NCBI GenBank assembly: GCA_012845835.1 | Contig: JABAKD010000021.1 | Span: forward strand, 17,115,666 to 17,179,665 | Length of the DNA stretch: 64,000 nt | Direction: 5' to 3' | Origin: Undaria pinnatifida | Lineage: Eukaryota; Sar; Phaeophyceae; Laminariales; Alariaceae | Shown here: positions 1-11,615 of the stretch, one piece after another | Layout of the letters: every line of letters begins with the position of its first letter | Position numbering within the stretch: the stretch's first letter is position 1 | Translations under genes and position numbers: made by a program | Notes under the pieces: generated by a model | Told to the model about the DNA's origin: nothing | The model's input: only the letters and a program-made list of their open reading frames with translations | Database searches by the model: none

Positions 1-157
1 GATGACACACGATGACACTGCTGTTTGTGTGCGCTGTTCCTGGATGATTGGTTGAAAATCACGGTGGGGTTCCTTCTCGCCGTAGATCGAGATTATACTA
101 ACTAGGCAAACATGTATGCATACGCGACGTCGAAGATATTACTTGTACATATATTAT

Positions 158-340
158 AAAAACTAAAATACACTCCAGCTGTGAGATAGATCCAATATTT
201 TGTCAAGACTCATATTTGCAAGCTGTGTGTGATACTCCGATCGCGCGTATTACGGGTTGTGCGTCCTCATTAAGGCTATAGGTCGGCGACTCCCCTTGCA
301 ACTATAGTGTAGCTATCAGGGTCAACAGGGTGATGTTAGG
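158..340 (-). repeat. Rep-A copy 1 (truncated)
   Basis: This copy starts at the invariant Rep-A terminus (ATACACTCCAGCTGTGAGAT) preceded by the usual A/T tail. It runs through the conserved blocks GCAAGCTGTGTGTGATACTC and GGTCGGCGACTCCCCTTGCA, then stops abruptly after the GTGATGTTAGGCAGTC block. About 180 bp survive. CATATAT lies on both sides and may be a short target-site duplication, but the flanks are A/T rich so this is weak. Confidence 0.9.
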
Positions 341-1127
341 CAGTCATATATGTCGGCGGGCGGAAGTGGCAATCTTCCCGTATATTCGTGGTTTTCATGA
401 AAGAATTTGTGGATTTTCAATCTCATCACCCTGTGCACCTCCTCCGAAAGAAACTGTACCATGTATAAGCATGTTTAAGTATGTACCCACATGTACAAAC
501 GACAAGTGGTTCACTTGAACCATGTACTTACCGGGATGGATGGTAAGCGAATTTCCAAACTGCTTAGGTTGGGGCGATGATGTCAACGGCACGAAATACA
601 TGTATCATGGCGTGTATTCGTTGCTTTCCTGTGCCGGATATCGTATACTTCGAAGTACATGCGGCAGCGCGGAATACAATCATAGAAGTGTTGCCGGCAG
701 AAGTGCACGATGGTAGTAGTGCTGTTGTTTGTGACCACATTTTGTAGGAGTGGCAACCATATTCTTGCGACACACGCGCTTCAGAATCTATTGACACATC
801 ACTTCCGGATGGCAACACGATGCCTATGATTCAGCAAGTAAGCATGGATAGAATTAACCAACGAATGATGATGCATGCGCCGCTGCGAAAAACGAAAAAC
901 ATGCATGCATGTGCATGATAATGTATGTGCTACAGTGCGAGAGAAGGGCCTGTGATTCACGCAGAAAATGAACCGCGAACGTGACGCGAGGCGAGCAGCA
1001 ATTGAGTGATTAGTATATAATGAATGGTACGTATACATATCTATATATGTATTTGATCGAGCAACCCTGTTCTCCCCGGCAACAGAAAAACATGTTGCTT
1101 CTTTTGCCGCCCAACAATCCCAATGCC
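341..1127. other. Unassigned sequence, no supported gene
   Basis: I see no gene here. Open frames of 60-150 codons exist on both strands but overlap each other and match nothing I recognise. The perfect 12-bp palindrome TACTTCGAAGTA lies at 646-657 and recurs at 31276 and 63809. Confidence 0.5.
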
Positions 1128-1190
1128 CAACGTATTTGATGCAACAACGTATTTGATTCAAGAACGTATTTTGAGATGCAACGTATTTGA
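1128..1190. repeat. Short tandem repeat, CAACGTATTTGAT units
   Basis: Four imperfect copies of a 12-13 bp unit start near 1128, 1145, 1162 and 1179, spaced 17 bp apart. The third copy is the most diverged. Confidence 0.75.
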
Positions 1191-1789
1191 TGGCAAACAA
1201 GAGAACAAAGAAACAAACCATAGCCGTGTTCATCCAAGCCGTCAATATCCCTAACATTGAGCTACAATGGAGGGATGGCCGAGAGAATATCAGCCTAGGA
1301 AGGTTGCTGTTTACACCACCATTTCCGTGTAAATTCTACTTCCGCCCTTACATACACCACCCTGCTCGTCGTTTGCGATCGGCATGGGAGTTGTGTACTG
1401 GCATAGGAACGTATGAAAGGAGAAACCTATGGGAAAGGGTGAACATGGTCCATAGGGTAAAGAGTGTGACAGACCCCTCTACACGCCGGGGGGGGGGTGC
1501 AGCTTGGGTGCGGCGTGGGATTCCAGCGGTATTTGAGCTTATGCATGCAACGAGAGAATATCAATATCGGAGCAAGGGCAATGCCTAGAATCTAGTAGGC
1601 TCATACTTGACAAAATTTATCGCGAAAATGAGGCAGACTCGAACTTATTTCTGATGGCTTCCTCATGCGATTTTTATATGTTTCGTTGTTTCGTTGAAGC
1701 CGTTAATGCTTCGTTGCCGTTTAAGTTTGTTGTTCACATCATTTATTCATCGATCGGGTGGCAAATAAATAAGAACACGATAGTGGGCA
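1191..1789. other. Unassigned sequence, no supported gene
   Basis: No gene, RNA or repeat recognised. An open frame of 133 codons on the plus strand (1187-1588) crosses a G homopolymer and is not convincing. Confidence 0.5.
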
Positions 1790-3125
1790 CAGTACATATT
1801 TGGGGTTTGTGCTGGATAGAGCAGAAAACATCAAACAGCTCGGTCGGCTGGCTGTCTTTAGTCGCGAATGAAATACTTGCATGTCTGGCCAAAGATGATG
1901 CTCGTCGGAATACTCAAGTACTGATACCACCATATATATACAACATACCATATACCATATACAATATACCGTATATATAGCTGCTAGTTCTGACGGCATG
2001 GTACCATGTGATACGTGTAACGTCTTCTGTCGTGAGTGTCCTGATGCGTGATGTGATGCGAATAGTTGGTGTGTCTCTTCGTCAACGTTCACCAAAGATA
2101 ACGTCCTTTGGGTCTTCTTCTCATTCCTGCTGGATGGGCCTCTGCCTCCCAAGAATCCCTACCCCTTGACTCCTTCGGTTGTGGTGGGTCCGGTTCGTCG
2201 ATTGCTATATACACCCGGGCGCAAAGCAACCATCAGTGCAGTAGTTTGCCATCATATCCGGAGATGCAAACATCGCTCGAGCTCTCCATGTTGACGGACA
2301 CCAAGAAGGCTACATCTCCGGGACATAACATTTTGGTCGGTTTTGTCTTGTTGAAGTGAGGCAACCACGACCGACCCCACCTGTTTTACGTACGTACGTA
2401 CATGACTTAAGCCTTACCCGTCCCTCAACCGGTACTTTGTGGATCAGCCTTAGCCTCCGTTTTACACTTGCGTAAGCAACAGTTAAACTGTCAACGAATT
2501 GGTAACTACTCGATATTACCCTAATCGCCCAGATGATATCAATGCTAGTACTGGCCGTGCGTTGGATATACGTCACTATATCACCCCAGCTTTGCTTTAT
2601 ATTGTCCAACACTTAACACGACAAGGATCAGAATGAATGTACGTGTGGCCACCGAGGAACAACCAACCGGAGGACCGCATCCTATACTATGCGTGTGCTC
2701 TACAACTCTACTGCAACACATACCGTATGCCGTAATCTTTTAATAGGCCGCTACCTTCGCTTCACGATGCGTTCGGTTCAATTTATGGCCGTTTTCGTTA
2801 GGCGTTTGTACTCGCTTCGTGTTTACTTTATGGATGTTCACTCAACTGCAACTTCTTGTATACACGCGACTACTCGGTATTGCCGTCATGGCCTAGCTCA
2901 TGCCTGGTAGGTGGTAACCGTTGCGTTGCGGTCACAATTTCGCAAAATATTCAGCAACAACCATGCTGTGAGAATCACCAGACATATGATCACAGACCAA
3001 CAACCGGACAACTGCATTTCGTTTGTACCAGAGGGCGCACTAAACTTATCGATGTTTTTTCAGCAGAGTGACTTCAACTTGCATTTAGCAATTATTTCGT
3101 TAGGCTTGCACGCACGTACGAGTAC
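1790..3125 (+). repeat. Rep-C copy 1 (dispersed repeat, ~1.34 kb)
   Basis: This stretch aligns along most of its length with the reverse complement of 29150-30610. Shared blocks include TTTAGTCGCGAATGA, GATACGTGTAACGTC, TGATGCGTGATGTGATGCG, an ACGTACGTACGT tract, GCTGGCCGTGCGTTGGAT-like sequence, and the stretch around GGTGGTAACCGTTGCGTTGC. Copies differ by many substitutions and small indels, so they are old. Neither copy has an intact long reading frame. The right boundary falls where both copies enter an ACGT-rich simple repeat. The class is unknown: it could be an eroded retroelement or a duplicated non-coding segment. Confidence 0.85.
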
Positions 3126-3479
3126 GCATAATAAGTTAATACGCAAGCACAATGGAATATATGGAAATTGATGGCTGATATCGTACCAGGTCCTGTTTCT
3201 ACCGCTGTCCTTCAAGGAATGCTGACCGCTGTCGTCCAGCCGGACGGAGTTAGACAAAGCTTTGGTCGGCGTATTATTTTTATCTATCTTCTTTGTGCTC
3301 GCCAACTGTATCGTTCAATTTCGCGTGTTAGAGGCTGATAATAATGTACATTATTAAATACCTGGCACCTAGTACTGTTCGATGTCTTATGTATAAGGAA
3401 ATGCACGAGCTAGTCGGTACCGATATACCGGCGATGCGATGTAACAGTTGTAATCGACCCCAATAACACGCTAAACGAC
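3126..3479. other. Unassigned sequence, no supported gene
   Basis: No gene or repeat recognised between Rep-C and Rep-D. Confidence 0.45.
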
Positions 3480-4067
3480 ATGTTGTGGGTACTGTACATA
3501 TCGTAATTTTATTATTTACACTTCGTACATACCATAACCAGCTCCTTCTTGAAGGCATCATTTGCCATGCCCACCGCCGCGTGAACCACCTCATCGTCAT
3601 GCCGAACCTTACTTACTGCTTCGTCGTTCTTCATCGTGCCGCCGTCATGATTCATGAAGACTGATGATGCCTCGCCAGGTCAAACGCCAAGCACAACAGC
3701 GAAGACCCACCTTAGGGCTCGAGTCGGACTTGGGGTTAGGGGTAGAGATCGGGGGAGAGTCATGTTCCGAACATGCCCAAATTTTCATCCAAACGCGACC
3801 AAGGCTATCACTCGGGGGGCGTATAGCACGGCATAACAACAAAACGAGTGGACGAAGCTCCTCAAATGCATTGGGGGACGTTGTAGACACGGCAGAACAA
3901 GCACACGACGAGTGGACGAGACCTCGCCAATGGAAATAATTTTTTCTAAGATGTGGCACACGAAGCAACAATTAAACGACGGCTGGAAAGACTTTGTCGG
4001 TTGAAGTTCTTACCACTGCCAGGCGGGGAGCAAACGACGCAACAACGAAACGAGCAGGCGGGACCCG
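3480..4067 (-). repeat. Rep-D copy 1 (~0.6 kb, with ~70-bp internal repeats)
   Basis: Read on the minus strand, this matches 26612-27170 nearly end to end. It begins near AAGCTGATCTGGCCGGG, continues through several 61-76 bp units each opening with a GGTCYCGTCCACTCGT-like motif, and ends in a coding-like stretch around GTTCGGCATGACGATGAGG. The repeat units diverge from one another more than the two whole copies do, so the unit array predates the spread of this element. Confidence 0.85.
3512..3655 (-). CDS. Candidate 47-codon coding-like segment in Rep-D
   Basis: The minus strand reads an uninterrupted 47-residue peptide rich in acidic and alanine residues, with the core KVRHDDEVVHAAVG at residues 16-29. 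The copy on the plus strand at about 27040-27150 keeps this core exactly. In the core the differences between copies are third-position synonymous changes. Beyond it the second copy diverges and acquires a stop. That pattern suggests past protein constraint. A GTATGT splice-donor-like motif follows the residues FKKELVM, so this may be an exon rather than a complete gene. I do not recognise the family. No start context decides the true start, and the methionine used is simply the first in frame. Confidence 0.25.
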   Translation of the reverse strand: MNHDGGTMKNDEAVSKVRHDDEVVHAAVGMANDAFKKELVMVCTKCK

Positions 4068-4109
4068 GCCAGATCAGCTTCTTCATTGGGGGGTTGGGAA
4101 AAAAATAAT

Positions 4110-4305
4110 GGAGTACCTTGTACCATATTCTTACAGTAGTATATACTCACTGTAATACCAAAGACTACACAATACTTTACATAATACTATGCATTATAAT
4201 ATACATATTTCTATACACAATATCATACATAATACAATGCATAATACTATAGTCTACATAATAATTCAAAGAGGATACCTTTCGTAGTACTTTGCATATT
4301 ACTAT
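4110..4305. repeat. A/T-rich degenerate ATAATAC-type tract
   Basis: Loosely repeated TAATACT, ATACATAATAC and similar words with no strict period. It resembles 12950-13105 and, like that tract, sits directly beside a Rep-A invariant terminus. Confidence 0.6.
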
Positions 4306-4312
4306 TGTTAAA

Positions 4313-4850
4313 ACAATTTAAATACACTCCACCTGTGAGATCGAATATTTTGTCGAAACTCATCTTTGCAAGCTGTGTGTGATACTCCGATCGCGCGTAT
4401 TACGGGTCGTGTGTCCTCATTAAGGATATAGATCGGCGACTCCCCTTGCAACTACAGTGTAGCTATCAGGGTCAACAGGGTGATGTTAGGCAGTCTGTGC
4501 GCGGAAACTATCAAACCCGTTTTTGCGGGGGACAAAATCTGACAGCTGGCTGTGGAAGGAAATGCATCCGTTTATCAAGTGTATCCTGAAAGTCGTGTAA
4601 CCGGTGAGGGGAGAGCGGAGTTTTGAAAGGGCGTTGGGGCCTGGGTTTCAACAAGAGGGAGCGATGGGGCGGGGCAACTCAATCTGTGCGCGGAAACTAT
4701 AAATCCTTTAAGGGGATAAATCTGACGGTTTGGGGAGGAACGCACCAGTTTATCATGTATATCCTGTAAGTGGTACAACCAGTGAGGACAGGGCGGAGTG
4801 TTCGAGGGGGTGGGCGGGGGGAGGAGGGGGGGGGGGGGGGATGATATCTG
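4313..4850 (-). repeat. Rep-A copy 2
   Basis: The invariant terminus (AATACACTCCACCTGTGAGA) is at the left. The copy runs through the gated blocks GGAAACTATCAAACCCG, ACAAAATCTGACAGC, TTTATCAAGTGTATCCTG and a second, related module ending in GTATATCCTGTAAGTGGTAC, then decays into G homopolymers. The two modules resemble each other, which indicates an internal duplication within Rep-A. Confidence 0.92.
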
Positions 4851-4859
4851 TAGGAGGGG

Positions 4860-5700
4860 GCCATGTATGAGGCGTGTATGCACGTTGTCTGCTCGAAGTA
4901 GCAGAAGAAGGTTAGCCCTCACAGGAGTAGAGGCACCACGAGCGCATTCGATTTGCAAAAGTTCCACAGAAGCGGTTTATAGCACCGCAAGCGCCATTAT
5001 AAAGCAACGTATTTGCACAGTTGTCATATCGAAAAAGATAACCGAGTACGTACAGTGTTTAGTCTTGGTAAGTCCTCACAGAAACAAAAAATGTTCGCCG
5101 CACAGTTGCTGTAACGCCCGCACAGAACATGTAGGACTAGCAGCACAGCTAAAAAGATATGTGTCATAGAAAAGAATGAAAGCAGGGTGTCGTTGCAAAA
5201 ACCCCACACAGAAAAAGTACAATAAGAAGCAACAATTGAAAATGCCTCGCATACCTATATACTAAATTATGAAAATAATTTGCAGCACGGTTGTGGGCGT
5301 AGAGAATCCGCGGATGCAATAATAATACTAGCAGTCAGCACAGATGATGTAACAGCCTCAAAAGAAAATGTTTTTTTTAATAGCAGAGCAGCACTGTCAG
5401 CGCGGCACTCTTGCTGGAAAACGCCGACGTGAAGTATGCAGCATAGTTAATACCACACCCAGTTGATGTAAAAGCCCCATAGTTAATAGAAGAAGGAAAA
5501 AAATTAACTACGGTTAGTGGCAAGAACAACAGTACAAAATACACTACTTAGCACTATCAGGCCCCTTTCGTAAATTGTCCACATTAACGGCATTGCAGCC
5601 CAGTCGCCAGTACCGCCCAGAAGTACACTACGAAGCGCAAGTGACAGTCACAGTCGTACCGGCCACTCAGACAAACATCGATAGCGGCTATTAATGGCCC
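4860..5700 (-). repeat. Rep-H copy 1 (degenerate ~60-bp repeats)
   Basis: On the minus strand this aligns with 23560-24200: both share GTACTGGCGACTGG, a TGCTGCATACTTYACGTCGGCG block followed by CCAGCAAG, and repeated TTCTGTGAGGCTTTTACA motifs followed by CTGTGCTGC. The motif recurs roughly every 60 bp, sometimes 120 bp. There is no continuous reading frame. Confidence 0.75.
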
Positions 5701-6462
5701 TACGCTATGTAAGGTATGGTGAATCAGCAATACAGCTAGATTATCCAATTAAATCACCCAACTAAAAAAAAAGTCGAATTTAATACTCCGGAGTATAAAT
5801 TTATGTTTAATTAAATATCCAACCAAACACCCAATTAAACATAGAAAAATGAATATTCAGATAAATACCAAGGCTACGGTTGGCAGTTGGATCCATCCCC
5901 AACTCCAGCTCACCGGCCACTACGTAGTGGCAGCGGCAATGTAACTCTTTTAGAGAACGGACGCTTTTGTTGATATACATATACTTGATATATACGTTAT
6001 TATTGACACAGCGACACGGAGTATTTAAGCACCAAAAAGGCGGTGGTACATGACGCACTAAGTGCAAAAGGGGGTTCCATAGCAGCATCGGAATTTTACG
6101 TAATGGGGGATGTCGCGTGACGCGTGAGTGCCTCCAAGCCTCTAAAATGGATGTTCTGAAAGAGATTACATGTACAGTATGTACATACCGTACAGTGTGT
6201 ACAGAATGATTTATCCTTCGGCGTGGGGGGGGCGGCGGGCAATGGTTCCACCTTCTTCGGGACAAGCACTATATGCATAGATGGATATATGGGCGGAGAG
6301 GTCGTGTATGAGAGGATCTCAGTTGGGTTGTGCGTGTACAGCGATATTGTTGTATGACTCTACCTCCAGACCTCCGCACATTCGTGGAGGATCTGAGTGG
6401 ATGAAAGAGGGTCAAAGAGGGCTGAAGGGGAGATATTTTTGCACTTTGTGTGGGAGGATCTG
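5701..6462. other. Unassigned sequence, no supported gene
   Basis: No gene recognised. Contains the perfect palindrome TACTCCGGAGTA at 5784-5795 (also at 17204) and the palindrome CCACTACGTAGTGG near 5918. Confidence 0.5.
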
Positions 6463-6511
6463 AGTGTATTAATGTAATAGTGTATTAGTGTATTAGTGTA
6501 TTATTAGTGTA
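6463..6511. repeat. GTGTATTA octamer repeat
   Basis: About six tandem copies of an 8-bp unit with minor length changes. Confidence 0.85.
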
Positions 6512-6989
6512 GAGGGAGCTAGCTGGAAGAGTCAAGGGGATGTTTTCAAAGGTTTGAGCTTCCTGCAAAAAACTTAAAACTAAAGAGGGGGCATAAAAAC
6601 CGAACAGCTGCCCAGCTGGGTAGTACGGTAGTACGCCGTGTCTGGCGCGAAGAAGAAAGGAGTATGATGTCATTCGATTAGACGGCACGTACTACCTGAA
6701 CATGTCGTTTAAGTTCGAAATTATTAGGAATGGCCCTAACCCTACCTACCTATCAAATTTTGAACGTACAATGTTCCATCTAATGTTGTACAGAAGTAAC
6801 TTAGTACTCATTTCGTTCACTACGGAGTGCCAGAGCGCTCGCGAGTTGTGAAACATTCCGTGCATTTACACCGGCAGTGGGTATACTGCTTATAGTACTG
6901 AACCCCTCTTGCGAGATACAAATGATTGCCCGTGCACGGGGGTGAGGGGAGACGGATAACACCTACCAACTGTGATCACGGCTGAAAAG
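6512..6989. other. Unassigned sequence
   Basis: No gene, RNA or repeat recognised. Confidence 0.45.
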
Positions 6990-7400
6990 TGATGTTCACT
7001 TTAAAAAATATAATCTTGCCCTTGACTGGCTGCCATTCGTGATGATGGTAACTACAGGAAGACTGCTCGGCTAGAACTGCGGGCGTCGCTTCCTGTTTTA
7101 GCGTAGGCAGAACAGTGACAGTGGAGTGGTAATGTTAAAGTGTCGTACTACTAATACTATACCGGGGAAGACCCGAACCTTAGCGGCAGCCGGCACTACA
7201 CTGCTCTGCTCAGAGTACCACCACTACAATTAGTACTAGTGCCTAAAGGCGCCAAGCAGTTTAGCAAGCACTAAAGCGGGCGACCGGCACTAGGACCCCG
7301 GCGCTACATCATCATCATCATCACCAACAGGTATCTCCTACTATTATTATTGATATGAGCCTGTGTTCTGTCTGTCTTTATGTGTGCCTTCACATCTCCA
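6990..7400 (-). repeat. Rep-G copy 1
   Basis: On the minus strand this aligns with 21360-21725 and 40690-40935. Shared words include ACAGACAGAACAC, TTGGTGATGATG, the exact stretch GTGCCGGTCGCCCGCTTTAG, and a GCCGAGCAGTCTKCC block. A short CATCATCAT run has expanded inside this copy. No reading frame is preserved. Confidence 0.8.
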
Positions 7401-7784
7401 TGTATGGAGGACACCCTACGTTAAGGCAAATGACCACGGGCTAGATGCAAATAACTGGCTATTGTACGTGTAGACTATACATTCAAGTATGTTATAGGCT
7501 ATAGTGTATAAACAGTTATATCTGGTGTTGTAGTCTATGCTTACATGACATGCGTACATACTAGCATACTTGACTACTGTGACAGTGTGGACGGGGCCTA
7601 TGTAGGGGGGATATTAGTACATGTTTTTAACAGTAGGGGATAGTACCCCCATGTACACAGCCAAGGTTGAAATATCTTATCATGTCGTATCATACGATAT
7701 GGTATCGTGTCATATCATATTCTTGTATCATTTCATGTCGTACAACATCGTATTATATTATTATATCATAGCATAAAATATAAC
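7401..7784. other. Unassigned sequence ending in an ATCAT-rich tract
   Basis: No gene seen. From about 7675 to 7775 there is a degenerate ATCAT/ATATC tract that abuts the next Rep-A copy, the same arrangement as around 27.5-28.3 kb. Confidence 0.5.
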
Positions 7785-8640
7785 GCCCCCTCCTTCCCCA
7801 CACCCCGCACGATCGCCTTGACCAAGCACCGCGCGTATAGCAAGCCCCTACAAATATGATTAATCCTTGATCTCATAGCTGGAGTTTATCTTAATATCAT
7901 ATGTGACCTAAACTTCTTCAAAACCCTTTCCCCCCACCCACAATTTCTTTTCATCCTCGCTCTCTTCTGCTTAAACGTCCCACCTACTCTCGAAATCCGC
8001 CAGAGTAATAAACAATTCCACGCCCTGGATATCGCCTCGTTACTTTTTTAGAGCCGTCCATGTCGCTGCTGCAATTCCCACCCACCCCCGCCCCCAACGC
8101 CCCCTCCTTCCCCAACACCCGCATGATCGCCTAGACCTAGCACCACGCGTATAGCAAACTTAAACCCCTACATCTATGCGACCAAAAGCCCCCCCCCCCT
8201 CCCCCACAAGAAAGATTTATAGTTTTCACGCACAAATATAGCTGCCCCACCTGTCCCTCCCCCCTCCCATCCTCCGCCCCCCCTTCTGATTAAAATCAGG
8301 CCCCCGCACGTCCTTCAGAAATGCGCCCACCCCTCACCGGTTATACGACTTACAGGATTCACTTGATAAACTGATGCATTTCCTTCGCTGTCAGATTTTG
8401 TCCCCCTCAGTTACGGATTTTAGAGTGTCCGCGCACACACTGACTAACAACATCACCCTGTTGACCGTGATAGCTACACTGTTGTAGTTGCAAGGGTAGT
8501 CGCCGACCTACATCCTTATCGATGATACACAACCCGTAATACGCGCGATCGGAGTATCACACACAGCTTGCAACGATAAGTTTCGACAAAATTTTCGATC
8601 CCACAGCTAGCTGCTGGAGTGTGTTTCAATTCTTATAATA
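7785..8640 (+). repeat. Rep-A copy 3 (long)
   Basis: A long copy whose invariant terminus is at the right (CAGCTAGCTGCTGGAGTGTG, with a small duplication of CAGCT) followed by the T/A tail. It includes the distal modules seen only in longer copies: GTGACCTAAAC, the GCCATCC block, and the GATCGCCTAGACCTAGCACC block. A second terminus-like GATCTCATAGCTGGAGT lies internally near 7871, showing that the unit is partly tandemly duplicated. Confidence 0.92.
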
Positions 8641-9803
8641 GAGTGTTTGCGAAAATACGTTTCTCAAAATTTACTTGCCTTCCGCTAAAAAAAGTGAATT
8701 GCCTTCCCACCGAGTTTTTGGTGTGTTTGCGCTAGCGGTAAACAAAATCCTGCAGGCGACGCCTCCGAAATTTAGTAGGGAAACGGGGATGTGCGCGATT
8801 GTAATATACGTACGAGTACAGCAGCAGCAGTACGAGTACTCGTAGTATCATACGATATACGAGTACTCGTTGTACGTACTCCAGTCTCGAGCCTCTCGTT
8901 TCAGGTGCAGCAGTACCTGGAACACGGTACATCCAAGCACCCAACAGACTACAAATCAGAGGTATGGCTGTCTGTCTCGCGCGTAAAAAACTCCTTGTGA
9001 GCAGGGACTACCTCATTACACGTGCTACAAGCAGAGCAACGCCTTCCTCATGCGACGGAAGGCAAGGCGAAGCGCAGTTTCCCATGGAACGTGGACCTGT
9101 TATTGCGAAGCACCACCCTGCGAAGAATCCGCAGTGAACGCAGCGGTTTAGGGCAGAGGAGCGGAAACTCCTCTGCCCTAAACCGAAAGTCATGCCACGC
9201 TTCAGTCGCGGTGATGTTGGAGAAGCGCGGTGGCTGCTGTCGCACAGATGGACCGATACGAGTCCTATCTTGCCAGATGCGGCACACGATAGCCGCAATC
9301 AAGGCGCGTGGTGTCGCTCTCTGCGTTGAGGCTCCTCTCCGCGTGCGTGCGTTCGACTCCGCCAGCTGCGAGAAGTTCACCACAGCTTGCAGCAAGCGCT
9401 GAACCCTTGGTCACGGACGCAGAGGGCAGCAACAGACGGTTCATCACCGGCCTGCTGCATATCTCTGATGTTACGCCTGCGCGTCGTGCTCAGGGTACTA
9501 CCCTCTCAATCCTCCGTGCGTTCGTATTAGTAGCTTGTGTTGTGTCGTGACAACAGCCGTGGTGGTTCAAACTGGTCCTGCTTAGGGCGCTATAGACCCT
9601 TGCAGAGGCGTTCTGCCTCGCACAAATGCTCGGTGTGTTGTAGGCCAATGAAACAGAGAGACAAAATTTACCGTAACTTTTGATCAAAACCTACCTTCGA
9701 CAAAGTACATTTTTGCCTTTTTTTCAAAAATTTACCGCAAATATTGCCTTCAGGACAATTTTTGAAGAAGTAAATTTCTAAAAACGTACTTTCGCAAACA
9801 CTC
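8641..9803. mobile_element. Non-autonomous DNA transposon with ~36-bp inverted termini, TA flanked
   Basis: The left end reads GAGTGTTTGCGAAAATACGT and the right end, reverse-complemented, reads GAGTGTTTGCGAAAGTACGT. Similarity continues for about 36 bp with four mismatches. TA lies immediately outside both ends (8639-8640 and 9804-9805), as expected for Tc1/mariner-type insertion, though a 2-bp match is weak on its own. Sub-terminal copies of an AAATTTACT/TGCCTTC motif occur at both ends. The element sits in the A/T tail of Rep-A copy 3. The interior (about 9000-9560) is GC-richer than the flanks with overlapping open frames on both strands, but no transposase was recognised. Confidence 0.75.
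9145..9184. repeat. Perfect 17-bp stem-loop
   Basis: GGTTTAGGGCAGAGGAG at 9145-9161 is exactly complementary to 9168-9184, with a 6-nt loop. It lies in the GC-rich interior of the TA-flanked element. There is no T run after it, so a bacterial-type terminator is not suggested. Confidence 0.9.
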
Positions 9804-9805
9804 TA

Positions 9806-11039
9806 ATGTCTATTTTTGCGCTTTGTGTATCCTGGTGTACCTATAATATAGTCTGTATTAGTAAGTGTTCGCTTAATTCGCAGTATTTGAATGGACAACG
9901 TATATATATTGCTGTATCTCGATATGCCACGAATGTGTACAGTCAGTATGTGCTATTACGGAGCGGGCTATAACACAGTAATAAGAACGAAGCGGGCTAT
10001 AACACAGTAATAAGAACGAACCCACTATATACACAGAAACGTGCATACACATATACATATTTATTTATGCATTCTACATGTAATGTATAAGATCCCCTGT
10101 TTTCTTGTACTTATAAATAGACGACGTGTTTGGTCATGACTTGTCCAATCAACAGTGATACAAACCTGGTATGAATATTCACCCCGTACTATTACTATTA
10201 GAGGTATACTGAAAATATATACTATACTATACCTCCACCTATCTATACCAGGCAAGACACCTCGAAGTAGTAGCTTACTGCCTCCACAGTAATGAGGTTA
10301 CTATTATTAATAGTCTATCTTCCATGAAAACTCTTCCGAAAACTTGCGCAACGAGCGTAAATTAGCCACTAGACTAGAGTATTAGCGAGATGCAGTGTGC
10401 GTATGTATGTTATTGCTCTAAATCGTGTAAATATAGCCTGAACCTTACAAAACAAAGCGGCCAATTACGTCTCAGTTTGTTGTTTTAGTGTTCGTTCGAG
10501 AATGCTACTAGGTTTACACGCCACGTAAACCGGCTGACTAGAAATATATTAATAGTAGAGGTCACACTCGTTAGATTACGCTCGTTAGATAGATAGAAGA
10601 AGAGGCGGATCGAAAGCTCCGGAACCTCCTCGGTTTTCGTTGTAAATCATATCCATTAACCATTCCAACGTCTTTCCGCAGTACTAACTGATGTCTATTG
10701 TTTTATTAGGGAACGACAAAATGACAGCGAAAACGCGCCAGGAGACTGAGACCGCTGGCGGAATTCGACGAAATACGTATATTCAACACAAACGTTATTA
10801 CACTCCGTACTGTCTGTGATACGACGCATCAATATTTGCACACATACATGCACGATAATGGTTTTATGTAGCCATTACCTATACAACTCTCCCAAAGAAT
10901 ATTGGCTTGTTTTCAACACAGGGCATATATAACGTCTCACAGTTCTGGGCTTTTGACAATCAAACTTACTACGACGACTGCTACAACTACTAGTAATTTA
11001 TGGATATTCTCACCTACTACTACTACTGTTAATGCAACA
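9806..11039. other. Unassigned sequence, no supported gene
   Basis: No gene recognised. Mostly A/T-rich with scattered CTACTACTA triplets near 10970-11030. Confidence 0.5.
9962..10019. repeat. 29-bp tandem duplication
   Basis: Two adjacent copies of a 29-bp unit beginning AGCGGGCTATAACACAG, identical over the unit. Confidence 0.9.
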
Positions 11040-11343
11040 ACAGCAAAAAAAGCTGCAGCTCTTCTATACTCAGTAAAAGATCGAACGGTCAGCATTACAC
11101 ACAATGAAAACATGTATGTACCAGGTAGGTGCCAGAGATCCAGCATAGGTGACATATCAATACCACGGGCTACACAGTGTTGGGACCTCCCTCTGTACTG
11201 CCGGTTGACTAGTTGGGTAGCGCCTGATTTCCTCCGAAATATGTTGGCCCAGGCGAGAAAACCAGTAGTAGTGGCAATAATAGGCGGGGTGGTGCCTGTG
11301 TTTCCGCTATGATAGTAGTGCAAGTATGTGCTTCCGCCATATT

Positions 11344-11450
11344 ATTGCCGATCGATGTATTGTGCAGTGTGGTGCCTGTGTTTCCACCATACTGCCGCCA
11401 TATTGCCGATCGATGTATTGTGCGGAGTTGTGCCTGTGTTTCCACCATAC
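11344..11450. repeat. 58-bp tandem duplication
   Basis: Units start at 11344 and 11402, each carrying ATTGCCGATCGATGTATTG and GCCTGTGTTTCCACCATAC. Confidence 0.88.
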
Positions 11451-11454
11451 TGCC

Positions 11455-11604
11455 GATGTTTCCGGCTTGCCCATGCCGGTGCTGTGTGCTGCGTACAGAG
11501 AAAGAGGGACTATCCATACTACTGATGATGATGTTTCCGACTTGCCCATGCCGGTGCTTTGTGCTGTGTACAGAGGGAGGGACTATGTTTTCTGTTGTTG
11601 TTGT
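11455..11604. repeat. 75-bp tandem duplication
   Basis: Units start at 11455 and 11530 with GATGTTTCCGGCTTGCCCAT, and both contain CAGAG and GGGACTAT downstream. The second copy has several substitutions. Confidence 0.85.
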
Positions 11605-11615
11605 AAAGTATCACA

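Larger units (their letters stand above)
11040..11615 (+). repeat. Rep-F copy 1
   Basis: Aligns with the reverse complement of 19925-20345. Shared blocks include AGCTCTT, a TTAACACACAATGA-like block, ACATCAATACC, CCGTTGACTA, and a GGCCCA..CCGGTGCTG block followed by CTGTTTTTGTTGTTG-like sequence. This copy is expanded by two local tandem duplications. No preserved reading frame. Confidence 0.7.
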
